A stretch of DNA of 64,000 nucleotides from Bacillota bacterium (GCA_021799275.1 JAJZAT010000013.1:18767-82766), one strand, 5' to 3'; positions 25,569-35,752 are shown, counted from the stretch's first letter. Numbers and translations: made by a program. The notes: a model not told the origin generated them from the letters alone.

Positions 25569-28500
25569 CTACCCGACCGCCACCGCGACGCCCGGCGTGA
25601 GGAAGTAGAGGAGCCCCTTGGCCTCCACCCCCGCGATCGCCGCGATCGCCCGGCGGTAGACGTCGATCTGGCCCCGGTAGGCCTGCGCCGCTTCCGCCAC
25701 CTGGTCCTTGGTCACGTGGTCGGTCTTGAAGTCGACAATCAGCCAGCCTTCCTCGTCCTCGAGCAGCAGATCGATCTTGCCCTGCAGCACCGTCCCGCCC
25801 GACGGGTCCGGGCGTCCATCAGGATCCGCGAGCACGCTGAAGGCGAGTTCCCGCTCGAGACGTCCGGCTCCCCGGATGCGCGCCGCCGTCCCTGACGCGA
25901 GGAAGCGCTCCACCGCCCGCAGGTCCACCGCCCCGGCCGCGGCACGCGGCAGGAGCCCGCGCGCGATCAGGTCGTCGAGCGCGTCGCCGAGGTGCGGCGG
26001 CGGCTCCCGCAGATCAATGCACTCGAGCAGGCGATGGGTGTACACGCCCGCGGCGCGCGCCGCGGCCGGTGAGCGGGCGCCGCGCTGGCTGCGCCGCGTG
26101 CGCAGGATGGCGCCGTAGCCCTGTCCGGCCTCGGCGAGAGAGCTCGCGCTGACGCGGAGCGGCCAGGCGGCGGGCAACGGAGCCGCTCTGTCCGGCAGGG
26201 CGGCGAACTCCGCCACCGCCCTGGCCCCAGCGAAGTCCTCGAGCACCCGCGGCTCCCGAACTGCAGGGCCTTCCGCTCCCGCCACCACCTCCCACTTGAC
26301 GGGCAATCCCTCATCGGCGAGAGGTGCCTCGAGCCAGTCCAGGGCACACCTTGCGGTCCTGAGCCGGGCGGGATGGAGAGGCCCCTGGGCGCCGCTCGGC
26401 GCCGCGGACGACGTCAGGTAGAGACGGTCGCGGGCGCGGGTCAGAGCCACGTAGAGCAGACGGATCTCCTCGGAGCGGTCCGCTTTGCGCTCCTCGGCCT
26501 CGATCGCCTGCCAGAACGCGGTCGGGTGCAGGCCGCCCTCGTCGTCGACGAAGGCGGCCGCCAGGCCGAGCTCGCGGTGCAGCCGGATCCGCTCGCGCTC
26601 CTGGGCGCCGCCAAGGCGCCTGCCGAGGCCGGCGACGAAGACGATCGGGAACTCGAGCCCCTTGCTGCGATGGATGCTGGTGACGCGGACGGCGTCGCCG
26701 AGGTCGACGTCGGGCGGCGCGAGATCGAGATGCTGGCGGCTCAGTTCCTCGAAGGTGGCGAGAAAGCTCCCGAGCGCAGCCGCCCCCTGGCGCACGGCCC
26801 GCTGCGCCGCCTCCTGGAAGGCGAGCACGTCGCGCCGCCGCTGGGCACCGCGCGGCAGCCCCGCCACGTGGGCCGCATACTCCGTGTCGCGCAGCAGTTG
26901 CTCAACGAGGCGATCGAGAGGCATCGAGAGGGACCACCGGCGCCAGAGCTCGATCCGCTCCACGACGTCCCGCATGCGGCCATCGTCCGCCGCGAGCCGT
27001 CGAAGTCCATGCCAGAGCGGCTCCTTCTGGGCGGCCTCACGGATGCGCAGCACCTCCTGAAGACTGCAGGCGAACCACGGCGCGCGCAAGGTCACGAAGA
27101 GGTCCCAATCACGCTCGGGCAGTTCGACGGTCCGCAGCAGCGCCGTCAGCGTCTGCAGCTCGAGCCCGCCCAGGTAGCCCTCATTGCGCTGGATCAGCGC
27201 CGGCACGCCGCGGAGCGCGAAGGCGTCGTCGAACTGGGCCGCCGCTCCCTGCAGCCCGCGCAGGAGGACCGCGCAGTCGGCGAAGCGCACCGGCCGCACC
27301 CGCCCGAGAGCCGGGTCCCAGACGGGATGGCGCGCCTCCACTAGCCGCCCGATCTCGCGCGCGATCCACGCGGCTTCCCGCCCTAAGGCCGACGGCTCCT
27401 CCGCTCCCTCCTCGGCCTCCGCTCCCTGGACGAAGACGAAGCGCACACGGGGATCGGGATCCGGCGGCAAGGTCTTGGCATCGCGCCCGGCCTTGAGTTC
27501 CGCGCGCTCGTCGTAGAGCGGGGAATCCTCCTCCCGCATCAGTTCCCGGAAGACGGCGTTCACCACGTCCACGATCTCGGTCCGGCTGCGGAAGTTGAGC
27601 CTCAGCTGCAGGGCGGCGTCGCGCCCTGCAGCCTCGCGCTCTCGGCTGAGAAAGATGCCGGGCGCGGCGTGCCGAAAGCCGTAGATGCTCTGCTTGACGT
27701 CACCCACCGCGAAGAGATTGCCGCCTCGGCCAAGCCGCGAGACCTGATCGACGATCGCGGCCTGCAGCGGATTGACATCCTGGAACTCGTCCACCAGCAC
27801 CTCGGCGAAGCGCTGGCGCAGCGCCTGCGCGACCGAGCCGCCCCGAGAGACCAGCAGGCGATGGGCCTCCTGCTCGAGGTCCGCGAAGTCGAGGGCCTGC
27901 CTTTGCCGCTTGAGTCGCCGGTAATCGTCCATCGCGGCGGAGAGCAGAGCGACAAAGTCCCTGAGAATCGCCTCCGTCGCACGGGCGCGCCGGGCTACCT
28001 CCGCCTCGTCGAGGCTGGCGAGGCCCTTTGCCAGTTGCCCGAGCTGCTTCTTCGCCTGGTCGCGCAGCCGGCGGGCCACCCTCCGTTGCGGCTGGCTGTT
28101 GCCCGCGAGGCTAGCAAAGGCCGCGAGGGCCGCGATTCGGGATCGGTGCTCTGCCCAGTCGAGTCGCCCGCCGCTGGTCGCCGTCTCGCGTTCCACCGCC
28201 TCCAGTTCGAGGGCCGCGGCGTACGCCGTCTCCCCCTCCGCCCGACGGGCCGCGTCGGCTGCCTGCCGCAGGAGGCTCGCCGCCTCCTCCACCCGCCTGA
28301 GGTCGTCCTCCATCACCCGCCTGAGGGCGGCCTGGTGCTCCGTCTCGAGCGAGTGGCCCTTGAGCGCGTCCTGGAGATAGCCCTCGGGATCCGGCAGCGT
28401 GTCGAGGAATTTGAGAGCGCGAAGCAGCGCCTCGCGCAGGCCGTCGTCTTCGCCCATGCCGCCGAAGTAGGCTACAAGCCGCGCCATGCCGCTCCGCTCC

Positions 28501-28937
28501 GCGTATGCCGACGCGAGCGTCCCGTCCAGGGCCTGCCGCCGCAGGATCTCGGTCTGGCGCTCGTCCATCAGGCCCGCCTCGGGGTCGAGGCCTGCCGCCT
28601 GCCACTCCTCCTTGAGGAGGCGCAGGCAGAAGCCGTGGATGGTGGAGATGTGCGCGAGCGGCAGACGCTCGCTCTGCGCCTTGGCTCTCTCGTCGCCCGC
28701 GAGCGCACGCTGCGCGAGCTCGGCCGAGATGCGCAGCCGCATCTCGAGTGCCGCCTTTTCGGTGAAGGTGACGAGCAGGAAGCGGTCGATGTCCAAGGGA
28801 TCTTCCTCGGCGAGGCAGCGCCGGACCACCCGCTCACTCAGGGTGGTCGTCTTGCCTGCCCCTGCCGCCGCGGACACGAGGACGCTGCCGCCGCTGAAGG
28901 CGCACGCCGCCTCCTGCTCAGTCGTCAGCCGCGCCAT
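25569..28937 (-). CDS. addA: AddA, helicase-nuclease subunit A
   Basis: This 1122-residue protein is the UvrD-like helicase and nuclease subunit of the AddAB recombinational repair enzyme. Walker A is SAAAGAGKTTTL near the N-terminus, motif II VDEFQDVNPLQ, motif V HRSKGLEFPIVF and motif VI LLYVALTRARDRLYLT. The C-terminal RecB-type nuclease shows GKIDLLLEDEEGWLIVDFKT. I placed the start at the ATG at 28937, which encodes MARLTTEQE and overlaps the end of addB by 20 bases. A longer open frame upstream is antisense noise. Confidence 0.96.
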   Translation of the reverse strand: MARLTTEQEAACAFSGGSVLVSAAAGAGKTTTLSERVVRRCLAEEDPLDIDRFLLVTFTEKAALEMRLRISAELAQRALAGDERAKAQSERLPLAHISTIHGFCLRLLKEEWQAAGLDPEAGLMDERQTEILRRQALDGTLASAYAERSGMARLVAYFGGMGEDDGLREALLRALKFLDTLPDPEGYLQDALKGHSLETEHQAALRRVMEDDLRRVEEAASLLRQAADAARRAEGETAYAAALELEAVERETATSGGRLDWAEHRSRIAALAAFASLAGNSQPQRRVARRLRDQAKKQLGQLAKGLASLDEAEVARRARATEAILRDFVALLSAAMDDYRRLKRQRQALDFADLEQEAHRLLVSRGGSVAQALRQRFAEVLVDEFQDVNPLQAAIVDQVSRLGRGGNLFAVGDVKQSIYGFRHAAPGIFLSREREAAGRDAALQLRLNFRSRTEIVDVVNAVFRELMREEDSPLYDERAELKAGRDAKTLPPDPDPRVRFVFVQGAEAEEGAEEPSALGREAAWIAREIGRLVEARHPVWDPALGRVRPVRFADCAVLLRGLQGAAAQFDDAFALRGVPALIQRNEGYLGGLELQTLTALLRTVELPERDWDLFVTLRAPWFACSLQEVLRIREAAQKEPLWHGLRRLAADDGRMRDVVERIELWRRWSLSMPLDRLVEQLLRDTEYAAHVAGLPRGAQRRRDVLAFQEAAQRAVRQGAAALGSFLATFEELSRQHLDLAPPDVDLGDAVRVTSIHRSKGLEFPIVFVAGLGRRLGGAQERERIRLHRELGLAAAFVDDEGGLHPTAFWQAIEAEERKADRSEEIRLLYVALTRARDRLYLTSSAAPSGAQGPLHPARLRTARCALDWLEAPLADEGLPVKWEVVAGAEGPAVREPRVLEDFAGARAVAEFAALPDRAAPLPAAWPLRVSASSLAEAGQGYGAILRTRRSQRGARSPAAARAAGVYTHRLLECIDLREPPPHLGDALDDLIARGLLPRAAAGAVDLRAVERFLASGTAARIRGAGRLERELAFSVLADPDGRPDPSGGTVLQGKIDLLLEDEEGWLIVDFKTDHVTKDQVAEAAQAYRGQIDVYRRAIAAIAGVEAKGLLYFLTPGVAVAVG

Positions 28938-31812
28938 CGTCCAGCACCTCCTGCGTGGCCTTCCCCAGCCGCCGGTAACCGTCGCGCCCAGGCACATGCC
29001 GGCAGGCCGGGCGCAGTCCGCAACCGTCGCATGCCGTCTGCCGTCCGAGCGCATACGGCGACGGCGCCCAGTGGCCCTCCTGCGCCTGCTGCGCCAAACG
29101 GCCGAGGGTTCGTTCCACATGGCGGAGCAGGCTCTGCCAGCGGGCTTCAGGCAGGGCCCAGGCCGAGTCGCGCAAACCGCCGTCCTTCTTGCGGCGCAAG
29201 GGGTGGAAGGGAGAGCCGCCGTCCGGCTCCTCGCGATCCATGGCCTCGATGAGACCCGGGTCCGAGAGAAAGAGACCCTGCGGGCGCTGCTGGCGCCATA
29301 CGCCATCGGGATCGTCGTCGTCCTCGTCATGCACCCAGCTCTGCCCGAGGCGCACCGGCCAGTACGTCATGGCGACCGGTCGGCCCCCGCCCTGGGCCGC
29401 CGCGAGGGCATAGGCGCCGATCTGCAGGTCGAGGCCGTGGTAGACGCGCGCGAAGCTGAACGGCTGCCGCCTGCGCACCTTGTAGTCGACGACGCGTACC
29501 CACCCGTCCTGCCGGTCGAGGCGGTCGATGCGACCCTCGATCAGGACTTCCCGGCCATCGTCCAGGCGCACGGCCAGCGCCGGCAGCTCGCCGCGGCGGC
29601 CGAACGCCACCTCCCGCCCTGCCGCGTGGAAGCCCGAGCGCCTGCCCTCTTCCCAGACAAGCCTCGCCGTGCGCAGCACCTCCGCGGCAAGTTCGTCCCT
29701 GAGACTGCGCCCCTGCGGCGTGTCCTTGGGCAGGACGCCGATCTGCTCGGCCGCCTGCTCCACCAGTTGCGCGACGATACCCGGCTGCGCCGCGCCCGGA
29801 GGGGCGAGCTCCGGCAGTTCCCTCAGCACCTGGTGCACCAGGGCGCCGCGGGCAGCCCGATCGAATCCCGTCCTCTGCTCCGGCTCGATGCGCACCACGT
29901 CATGCGCGAAGGCGGTGAATGGACACGCCGCCCGGCGCTCCAATGCCGTGACCGTGAAGGGTCCCGCGAGGGCTTCGAGCCGTTCTTCCTCCGGAGTTCC
30001 GGCGAGTCCGCCAAGATGAGCCCCCTGCCCGCAGGCCTCGGCGTGCGCCGCGAGCAAGGCGAGCGGCAGGGCGGCGTCGGCGCCGATGTCGCGCGCCCGG
30101 CCCGCAGCCTGCGCCAACAGTTCCCCGGCCTCCTGGCGGCTGAGGGCGACCCGAGAAACCTCAGCCGGCGCGGCGGGCATGAGCGGCAGAGGCTCGCCGA
30201 TCTGGCGCAGCCGGATGCTGGCGGCCTGCACGCCACCTTCCGCGTCGATCTCGGCGTAGCTCATGTAGAGGCCGCGCGTCGCTGCTCCGAGCGCGGCCTC
30301 TACCGCCTTGAGGCTTCGTCGCCTGCGCTCGGCAAGCGGCTCCTGGAGCGGCGCGCCCCGCTGCTCGCAGCGTTGGATCTCACCGGCCCTGAGCAGGCTC
30401 GGCGAGGATGCGAACGCGGGAAACCTCCCCTCCGCGAGGCCCAGGAGAAGAACATGTCCGGCCTCGAGGCCGTACATCTCCCCGACCGGAACGACGCGCA
30501 CCGCGTCGCCCCTTGGCTGGTACTCGGGCCTTGCGGCCTCAAGCGCGTCCTCTAGGAGGCGCAGTGCGAGCGAACGCTCGAGCGGCCCTGGGCCAGCGAC
30601 GGTAGCGACCGCGTCCAGCTGCTCGCCGAAGGACCGCAGGATCTGCCGCTGACGGGCGAGCTCCGACAGGCCGAGCCGGCCTTCGAGGTCCCACGCCTCG
30701 AGGAGCGACACGAGAGCGGCACGGTGCTCCTCGAACAGGCCCTGGCGCGGCCAGTGCCCCGCCGCCTCGTCGATCTGCGCCAGAAAGGCGGCCGCTTCCT
30801 CGGAAGGGCCCCTGCCGTCGCGCAGATGGGCAAGGAGGCTGTCGCGCAAGGGGCCCGGACCCGGCGCAACGCCGCTGCCGGCGATGGCTAGGAGTCCCTC
30901 CTGCCGTCGGCCCCGCAGCACGTCCAGGAGTCCGCCGAGGCAGAGCCGGATGGGCTCTCCCTGGACATCGCCGGGCCCCGCGTCGACGGCGATCCCCGCT
31001 TCCTCGAGGGCGGCACGCAGCAGGACGGACTGCAGCGAAAAGTCGCCGCAGCCGATGAGGATATCGCCAGGCCGCAGGCCGTCGCGCACGAGATCGAGGC
31101 AGTGCCTCGCCGCTGCCCGGGCCTCGGTCCGCACGTCCGGTGCCGCGCGCACCTCGACCGTCACCCCTGGCTGCGGACCCTCCCCGAGCCCCTCGGCCAG
31201 ATCCGCCAAATAGCCGCGGTGCAGCAGCTCCGAACGCAGCGCCGCTTCCGGCGCACGCAGCGGCCCTTCGGGCCAGAAGACGCTCGAAGGCTCCCAGGCG
31301 ACGCGGTCCAGGAGCTCCGCCGCCCGCCAGAGGAGGCGGGGTTCCGGCGCGAGCCCGGCTTCGGCGGCCAGATCGACGATCCGGTCCTGGACACTTTGCA
31401 AGGCGGCGAAGGTCTCGGCCCCCAGCACCTCGGCGGCGGCCAGCGGCAGGTTCGGGCCCTGCCACCACGCCGCCTCGAGCGTGCCGAGAAGCAGCGACTC
31501 CGCCCCCGCACGTCCTCCCGCCGCGCCCCGGAACACCTGCAAGGCGCCGCTTCGGTCGGCGACGACGCGCAAGAGTGCACGCAGTTGCGCGCGCGACAGG
31601 GCGGCCGCGGGCTCCCCGCACGCGGCCAAAATGTCCGCGGCCAGCCGGGCCGGTGTCTCCACGCGCAGCCGCAGGCTGCCCCCGCCGAGCGCGGCCAGCG
31701 TCTCGCGTTCCCAGAGCAGGGTGGCGGCCGGCGCGGTGACGAGCCGCACCGGCGGGCCGAAGGGATCCCCTGCCAGCCTGCGAACCAGTCGGCTTCTCAG
31801 ATCACCCTGCAC
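28918..31812 (-). CDS. addB: AddB, helicase-nuclease subunit B
   Basis: The 964-residue AddB partner has a C-terminal nuclease domain (VLIEGRIDRLDRQDGWVRVV followed by DYKVRRR) and the iron-sulfur cysteines, one in RRAACPFTAFAHD and three in CDGCGLRPACRH. The start is a GTG (VQGDLRSRL) behind GGAGGGG. The N-terminal Walker A found in Bacillus AddB is not recognisable here: the equivalent region reads RLVTAPAATLLWERETLAA. This implies that all ATP-driven motor activity lies in AddA (inference). addB and addA form an operon. Confidence 0.93.
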   Translation of the reverse strand: MQGDLRSRLVRRLAGDPFGPPVRLVTAPAATLLWERETLAALGGGSLRLRVETPARLAADILAACGEPAAALSRAQLRALLRVVADRSGALQVFRGAAGGRAGAESLLLGTLEAAWWQGPNLPLAAAEVLGAETFAALQSVQDRIVDLAAEAGLAPEPRLLWRAAELLDRVAWEPSSVFWPEGPLRAPEAALRSELLHRGYLADLAEGLGEGPQPGVTVEVRAAPDVRTEARAAARHCLDLVRDGLRPGDILIGCGDFSLQSVLLRAALEEAGIAVDAGPGDVQGEPIRLCLGGLLDVLRGRRQEGLLAIAGSGVAPGPGPLRDSLLAHLRDGRGPSEEAAAFLAQIDEAAGHWPRQGLFEEHRAALVSLLEAWDLEGRLGLSELARQRQILRSFGEQLDAVATVAGPGPLERSLALRLLEDALEAARPEYQPRGDAVRVVPVGEMYGLEAGHVLLLGLAEGRFPAFASSPSLLRAGEIQRCEQRGAPLQEPLAERRRRSLKAVEAALGAATRGLYMSYAEIDAEGGVQAASIRLRQIGEPLPLMPAAPAEVSRVALSRQEAGELLAQAAGRARDIGADAALPLALLAAHAEACGQGAHLGGLAGTPEEERLEALAGPFTVTALERRAACPFTAFAHDVVRIEPEQRTGFDRAARGALVHQVLRELPELAPPGAAQPGIVAQLVEQAAEQIGVLPKDTPQGRSLRDELAAEVLRTARLVWEEGRRSGFHAAGREVAFGRRGELPALAVRLDDGREVLIEGRIDRLDRQDGWVRVVDYKVRRRQPFSFARVYHGLDLQIGAYALAAAQGGGRPVAMTYWPVRLGQSWVHDEDDDDPDGVWRQQRPQGLFLSDPGLIEAMDREEPDGGSPFHPLRRKKDGGLRDSAWALPEARWQSLLRHVERTLGRLAQQAQEGHWAPSPYALGRQTACDGCGLRPACRHVPGRDGYRRLGKATQEVLDDGAADD

Positions 31813-31955
31813 CTTTGTACCCCTCCAGTTTCGGGGTTCGCCCCGCCGAGGAAGGCACCTGCCGTCCTCAGGAAGCGACCGGTGCAAAGTGGTAAGCTAG
31901 GCGTGGACCTTGGGGGGAGTACCCATCCGCTTTCGCGCGCAGGAGGTCTGCACAG

Positions 31956-32828
31956 TTGAGCCAGAAGATATTTCTCGACGGCAAGTTCGTGCCCCGGGAA
32001 GAGGCGAAGGTCTCGGTCTTCGACCACGGTCTGCTGTACGGCGACGGCGTGTTCGAGGGCATCCGCGTCTACGACGGTGTCATCTTCAAGCTTGAAGAGC
32101 ATCTTGCGAGGCTATATGCCTCCGCCAAGACCATCATGCTGGACATTCCCCAGACCCGGGACGAGATGCGCGAGATCGTGCGCCAGAGCTGCATCGAGAA
32201 CGGGCTCAGGGACGCCTACATCCGCCTCGTAGTCACGCGCGGCCCGGGAGACCTCGGGCTCGACCCGCGCAAGTGCGACGGCGCGACGGTTATCGTGATC
32301 GCGGACAGGATCTCGCTCTACCCGCCCGAGCTGTACGAGCGCGGCATGAGCATCGGCACGGGCTCCATCCGCCGTTCGCGGGCAGAAATCATCAATCCGC
32401 AGGTCAAGTCGCTCAACTACCTGAACAACATCCTCGCCAAGCTTGAAGCCAACCAGCACGGCTGGGGCGAGGTCCTGATGCTGAGCGAGGAAGGCTTCGT
32501 GGCCGAGTGCAGCGCGGACAACATCTTCATGGTGCGCGAAGGCGTGCTCGTCACCCCCGCCGCCCATCTCGGCATCCTGCTCGGCATCACGCGCCGGACC
32601 GTCATGGACCTCGCGCGGCAGGCCGGCTTCGAGGTGGTGGAGACGACGTTCACCCGCCACGAGCTTTGGAACGCGGATGAGGCGTTCCTCACCGGCTCGG
32701 CGGCGGAGATCGTGCCGGTGACGAAGGTCGACGAGCGTGTTGTCGGTCAAGGTAAGCCGGGGCCCCTCACGCAGGAACTCATGCGACTCTTCCGCGCCTA
32801 CGCCCCGACCAACGGCGTCAGGCTCTGA
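31956..32828 (+). CDS. ilvE: Branched-chain amino acid aminotransferase (class IV)
   Basis: This 290-residue fold-type IV PLP enzyme interconverts branched-chain amino acids and their 2-oxo acids. The marks are DHGLLYGDGVFEGIRVY, the PLP Lys in PQVKSLNYLNNILA, ECSADNIFMV and GILLGITRRTVMDLA. D-amino-acid transaminase and aminodeoxychorismate lyase are relatives, but the motif set fits the IlvE group. It starts with TTG nine bases after AGGAGG and is followed by a strong terminator. Confidence 0.9.
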   Translation: MSQKIFLDGKFVPREEAKVSVFDHGLLYGDGVFEGIRVYDGVIFKLEEHLARLYASAKTIMLDIPQTRDEMREIVRQSCIENGLRDAYIRLVVTRGPGDLGLDPRKCDGATVIVIADRISLYPPELYERGMSIGTGSIRRSRAEIINPQVKSLNYLNNILAKLEANQHGWGEVLMLSEEGFVAECSADNIFMVREGVLVTPAAHLGILLGITRRTVMDLARQAGFEVVETTFTRHELWNADEAFLTGSAAEIVPVTKVDERVVGQGKPGPLTQELMRLFRAYAPTNGVRL

Positions 32829-32834
32829 CCTATC

Positions 32835-32881
32835 AGCGCAGGGACCGTCCCGCAGCGCGCGGGACGGTCCCTGCGCTTTTT
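32835..32881 (+). terminator. Rho-independent terminator of ilvE
   Basis: A near-perfect stem of about 19 base pairs (AGCGCAGGGACCGTCCCGC and its complement) with a short loop is followed by TTTTT directly after the ilvE stop. This is the clearest intrinsic terminator in the window. Confidence 0.9.
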
Positions 32882-32912
32882 GGAGACCTGCCGCCACCCG
32901 GGCCGACGATGC

Positions 32913-33638
32913 TCATTCGGCGAATCGCGGCCTCGTGTCGAGGAGCCAGGAGAGGTCCGACCCGACCGCGCGTTCCTCGGGGGCCTGCCCTCGCAGGAAG
33001 AGCCGTGCGCCTGCGGCCCCGCCGAGCACCGCTCGCTCGCCGGTGACGCGCAGCCAGGAACCTTCGCGCAGGCCGAGCACAGGGACATCGTTCTCCTCGA
33101 GGAACTGCAGCAGGCGCTCCTCGCGCGTCTCGCCCATATGGGTGCTCCCCGGCTGCGGATCGACGTAGTGCGGATTGATCTGGAACGGGATCAGGCCGAT
33201 GGCGGCGAAGGACCCAGGCTCCACGATCGGCATGTCGTTGGTCGTCCGGATCGTAGGGCAGGCGACATTGGACCCGGCGCTGGCTCCAAGGTACGGGGTA
33301 CCCTGGCTCACCTGCGTCCGAATGGGATCGAGTGCGCCCAGGTCGCGCAACGCGCGCACGAGCCGGAACGTGTTGCCGCCGCCGACGAAGATCGCCTCGG
33401 CCGCACGCACGGCGGCAGGCAGGTCCTGCTGGCGGTGGGCCCCCTCGACATCAATGCCCAGAGGCGCCATCGCCTCCTGCATCCGCCGGGTGTAGGCGTC
33501 ATGGTCTTTGCCGGCGAACGGCAAGAAGAGTATCCGCCTGCGCCCGCCCATGACCGAAGCGATCTCCTCGCGGGCGTGCTCCAGGAAGCCGCGTCCGAAC
33601 ACGTAGGAATTCGACATGAGCAGCAGTTCACGTGGCAT
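32913..33638 (-). CDS. Peptidase E-like dipeptidase (S51 family)
   Basis: The 241-residue protein has the S51 nucleophile motif GASAGSNVACPT, the family block INPHYVDPQPGSTHMGETRE and the Gly-rich IFVGGGNTFRLVRAL. PepE-type enzymes cleave Asp-X dipeptides. The ATG at 33638 (MPRELLLMSNS) matches family N-termini; the frame upstream to 33764 has no homology. It lies 67 bases downstream of upp on the same strand. Confidence 0.92.
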   Translation of the reverse strand: MPRELLLMSNSYVFGRGFLEHAREEIASVMGGRRRILFLPFAGKDHDAYTRRMQEAMAPLGIDVEGAHRQQDLPAAVRAAEAIFVGGGNTFRLVRALRDLGALDPIRTQVSQGTPYLGASAGSNVACPTIRTTNDMPIVEPGSFAAIGLIPFQINPHYVDPQPGSTHMGETREERLLQFLEENDVPVLGLREGSWLRVTGERAVLGGAAGARLFLRGQAPEERAVGSDLSWLLDTRPRFAE

Positions 33639-33705
33639 GGGACCCCACCCTCTCTCTCGGCGCTCGCCGGTGGGATGATCGGCAGCGCCTTGCAGCGCGC
33701 CCCGC

Positions 33706-34332
33706 CTAGAGCGTTCCGAACAGCCGGTCGCCCGCGTCGCCGAGGCCCGGCACGATGTAGGCATCCTGGTTCAGGTGGCTATCGAGCGCCGCCCCGAACA
33801 TCGGCACGTCGGGATGCGCCGCCGCGACGGCCCGAACACCTTCGGGCGCCGCCACAAGGCAGATGAGGCGCAGGCTTCTCACGCCGACGGATTTGAGCAG
33901 GTCGAGCCCCGCCACCGCCGAACCGCCGGTCGCGAGCATCGGATCGAGCAGCAGGACGTCGCGCCCGGCGATGTCTGCCGGAAGCTTGCGGTAATACTCA
34001 ACCGGCTGGTGGGTCTCATGGTCGCGGTAGAGTCCGATGTGCCCGACCGACGCCTCCGGCATCACCCGCAGGATGCCGTCGGACATGCCGAGGCCCGCGC
34101 GCAGGATCGGCACCAGGACCGGCTGGCCGTTCCTCAGCCGGACGCCGCTCGCGGCCGCGACCGGCGTCTGGACGCTGACGGTCTCGAGGGGCAGGTCGCG
34201 CAGTGCCTCGTACGCCAGCAGCACCGACACCTCGGCCAGCAGGGCGCGGAACTCCTTCGGGCTCGTCGAGACGTCGCGCAGCAGGCGGAGCTTCTCCTGC
34301 ACGAGCGGGTGGTCGACCGGCGTGAACTCCAA
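33706..34332 (-). CDS. upp: Uracil phosphoribosyltransferase
   Basis: This 208-residue enzyme makes UMP from uracil and PRPP for pyrimidine salvage. The PRPP-binding loop is [13 protein letters not shown] and the uracil-binding region [15 protein letters not shown] is at the C-terminus. The start is a TTG after AGGAGGTCC. It is complete and of standard length. Confidence 0.96.
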   Translation of the reverse strand: MEFTPVDHPLVQEKLRLLRDVSTSPKEFRALLAEVSVLLAYEALRDLPLETVSVQTPVAAASGVRLRNGQPVLVPILRAGLGMSDGILRVMPEASVGHIGLYRDHETHQPVEYYRKLPADIAGRDVLLLDPMLATGGSAVAGLDLLKSVGVRSLRLICLVAAPEGVRAVAAAHPDVPMFGAALDSHLNQDAYIVPGLGDAGDRLFGTL

Positions 34333-34420
34333 GAGGGGACCTCCTTAGGGCTTGGCCGAATGGGGGACGTCGATTTCTGTCGGAAAGTTTACCACGCAGG
34401 TGATGGCTTCCTGCCGAGCC

Positions 34421-35683
34421 TCAGGCCCGAAAGAGCGGTGGCGCGTCGCGGCGGTCCCTGCGCGCCAGGTGGAGCCCCGCTCCGATCGCCGCCAGCACGA
34501 GCGGGTACACGGCTCCCCACCCGAGGAACGGCAGCGTGCCAAGGCAGACGAGCATGGCAACGAGCGCGACGGCGCGCTCGCGGGGGACCGTCAGCAGCCG
34601 TAGCGCGGACGCCATCGCCAGAACGTACAGCGCGATGAAGACGGCCGACGACCAGGCGACCAGCCGCTCGAGCCCGACCGGATGCAGGGCTTCCAGCGTC
34701 AGCACCAGCCCGAAGACCAGCGCGAGCGTCCAGACTGCCCGCAGGGGCGTGCGGGTGCCCGGGTGCAGGCGCGCGAAGAAGGCGGGGAAGTCCCCTGCCC
34801 TCGCCTGGGCGTAGACGAGCCGCACAAACCCCCCGACGTAGGCGTGGATGGTACCGTAGGTGACGAGCAGGGCGAGCAGGGATGTCGCAAGAACGCCGAC
34901 GCGCCCGCCGCCCTGGCCAAGCATCACGGAGAGGGCGTCGCGGCTGCCGCTCCCCGCATAAGCGCCTGTGCCCACCGTGACCACCGCAAGCAGGATGTAG
35001 AGGGCGTCGATCACGACGATGCTGAGGATCATCGCGCGACGCAGGTCCCGCTCGGGGTCCGCGAACTCCTCCGCGTAGTTCGCCACCGCCTCCCAGCCGA
35101 CGAAGGCCCAGAAGAGGAGCGCCAGGTCCAGGCCGACCGGCATGAGCCCGTGCGGCAGGACCGGCGTGAAGCGGCTGAGGCGCAGATGCATGAATCCGAC
35201 GGCGACGGCCGCGAGCAAGAGCGCCGCGATCAGACCGACCACCGCGCCCGCCGCCCGACCGGAGATCTCGACGCCGAGCGCGTTCAACAGGACGGCCAGG
35301 GCCAGGAGCGCCGCGGCGATCAGGAGCGTCGTCAGGTGCGAGAGGCCGAACGCCGCCGCCAGATAGCCGGCGCCGATCAGCGCCGCGATCGGGGCGCCAA
35401 GCGGAACGGTGCCGAGAAAGAGCCAGCCGGCCGCGGCACCGCCTGCGGGCCCAAAGGCCGCGCGCGCGAACGCTGCGATGCCGCCGGCGTCCGGGATGCG
35501 CGTCGAAAGGCGCGCCAGGGTGAACGCGAGCGGCACGATCAAAAGACCCATCGCGACCCACGCCAGGATGCCGCCCGGCCCCGCCTCCTGTGCCGTCAGG
35601 GCGGGCAGGTAGAGCACGCCCGACCCAAGCACGGACGCCACCGTCAGCGCGGCCCCCTCGCGCCACCCGAGTACCCTTCTCAG
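34421..35683 (-). CDS. APC-family amino acid permease, possible CTG start
   Basis: The 420-residue product has about twelve membrane segments and the APC first-helix signature VASVLGSGVLYLPALTA. The frame is closed upstream by TAG, and no ATG, GTG or TTG precedes the conserved LRRVLGWREGAAL block. CTG at 35683 follows GGAGGA at a suitable distance and is the best start; the alternative GTG at 35641 would cut into the first helix. Other marks are AFVGWEAVANYAEEF (helix 6) and YAQARAGDFPAFFARLHP. Substrate unknown. Confidence 0.85.
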   Translation of the reverse strand: MRRVLGWREGAALTVASVLGSGVLYLPALTAQEAGPGGILAWVAMGLLIVPLAFTLARLSTRIPDAGGIAAFARAAFGPAGGAAAGWLFLGTVPLGAPIAALIGAGYLAAAFGLSHLTTLLIAAALLALAVLLNALGVEISGRAAGAVVGLIAALLLAAVAVGFMHLRLSRFTPVLPHGLMPVGLDLALLFWAFVGWEAVANYAEEFADPERDLRRAMILSIVVIDALYILLAVVTVGTGAYAGSGSRDALSVMLGQGGGRVGVLATSLLALLVTYGTIHAYVGGFVRLVYAQARAGDFPAFFARLHPGTRTPLRAVWTLALVFGLVLTLEALHPVGLERLVAWSSAVFIALYVLAMASALRLLTVPRERAVALVAMLVCLGTLPFLGWGAVYPLVLAAIGAGLHLARRDRRDAPPLFRA

Positions 35684-35752
35684 GCCCTGACTCTCCTCCG
35701 CCGCCAGTTCCGATCGCCTCCCGCACCAAGGCTAGCAGAGCCGGCGGCGCTG

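Noticed and set aside
27669..29252. A 527-codon plus-strand frame opposite addA
   Set aside because: It is the mirror of addA coding, with no recognisable domain or ribosome site.
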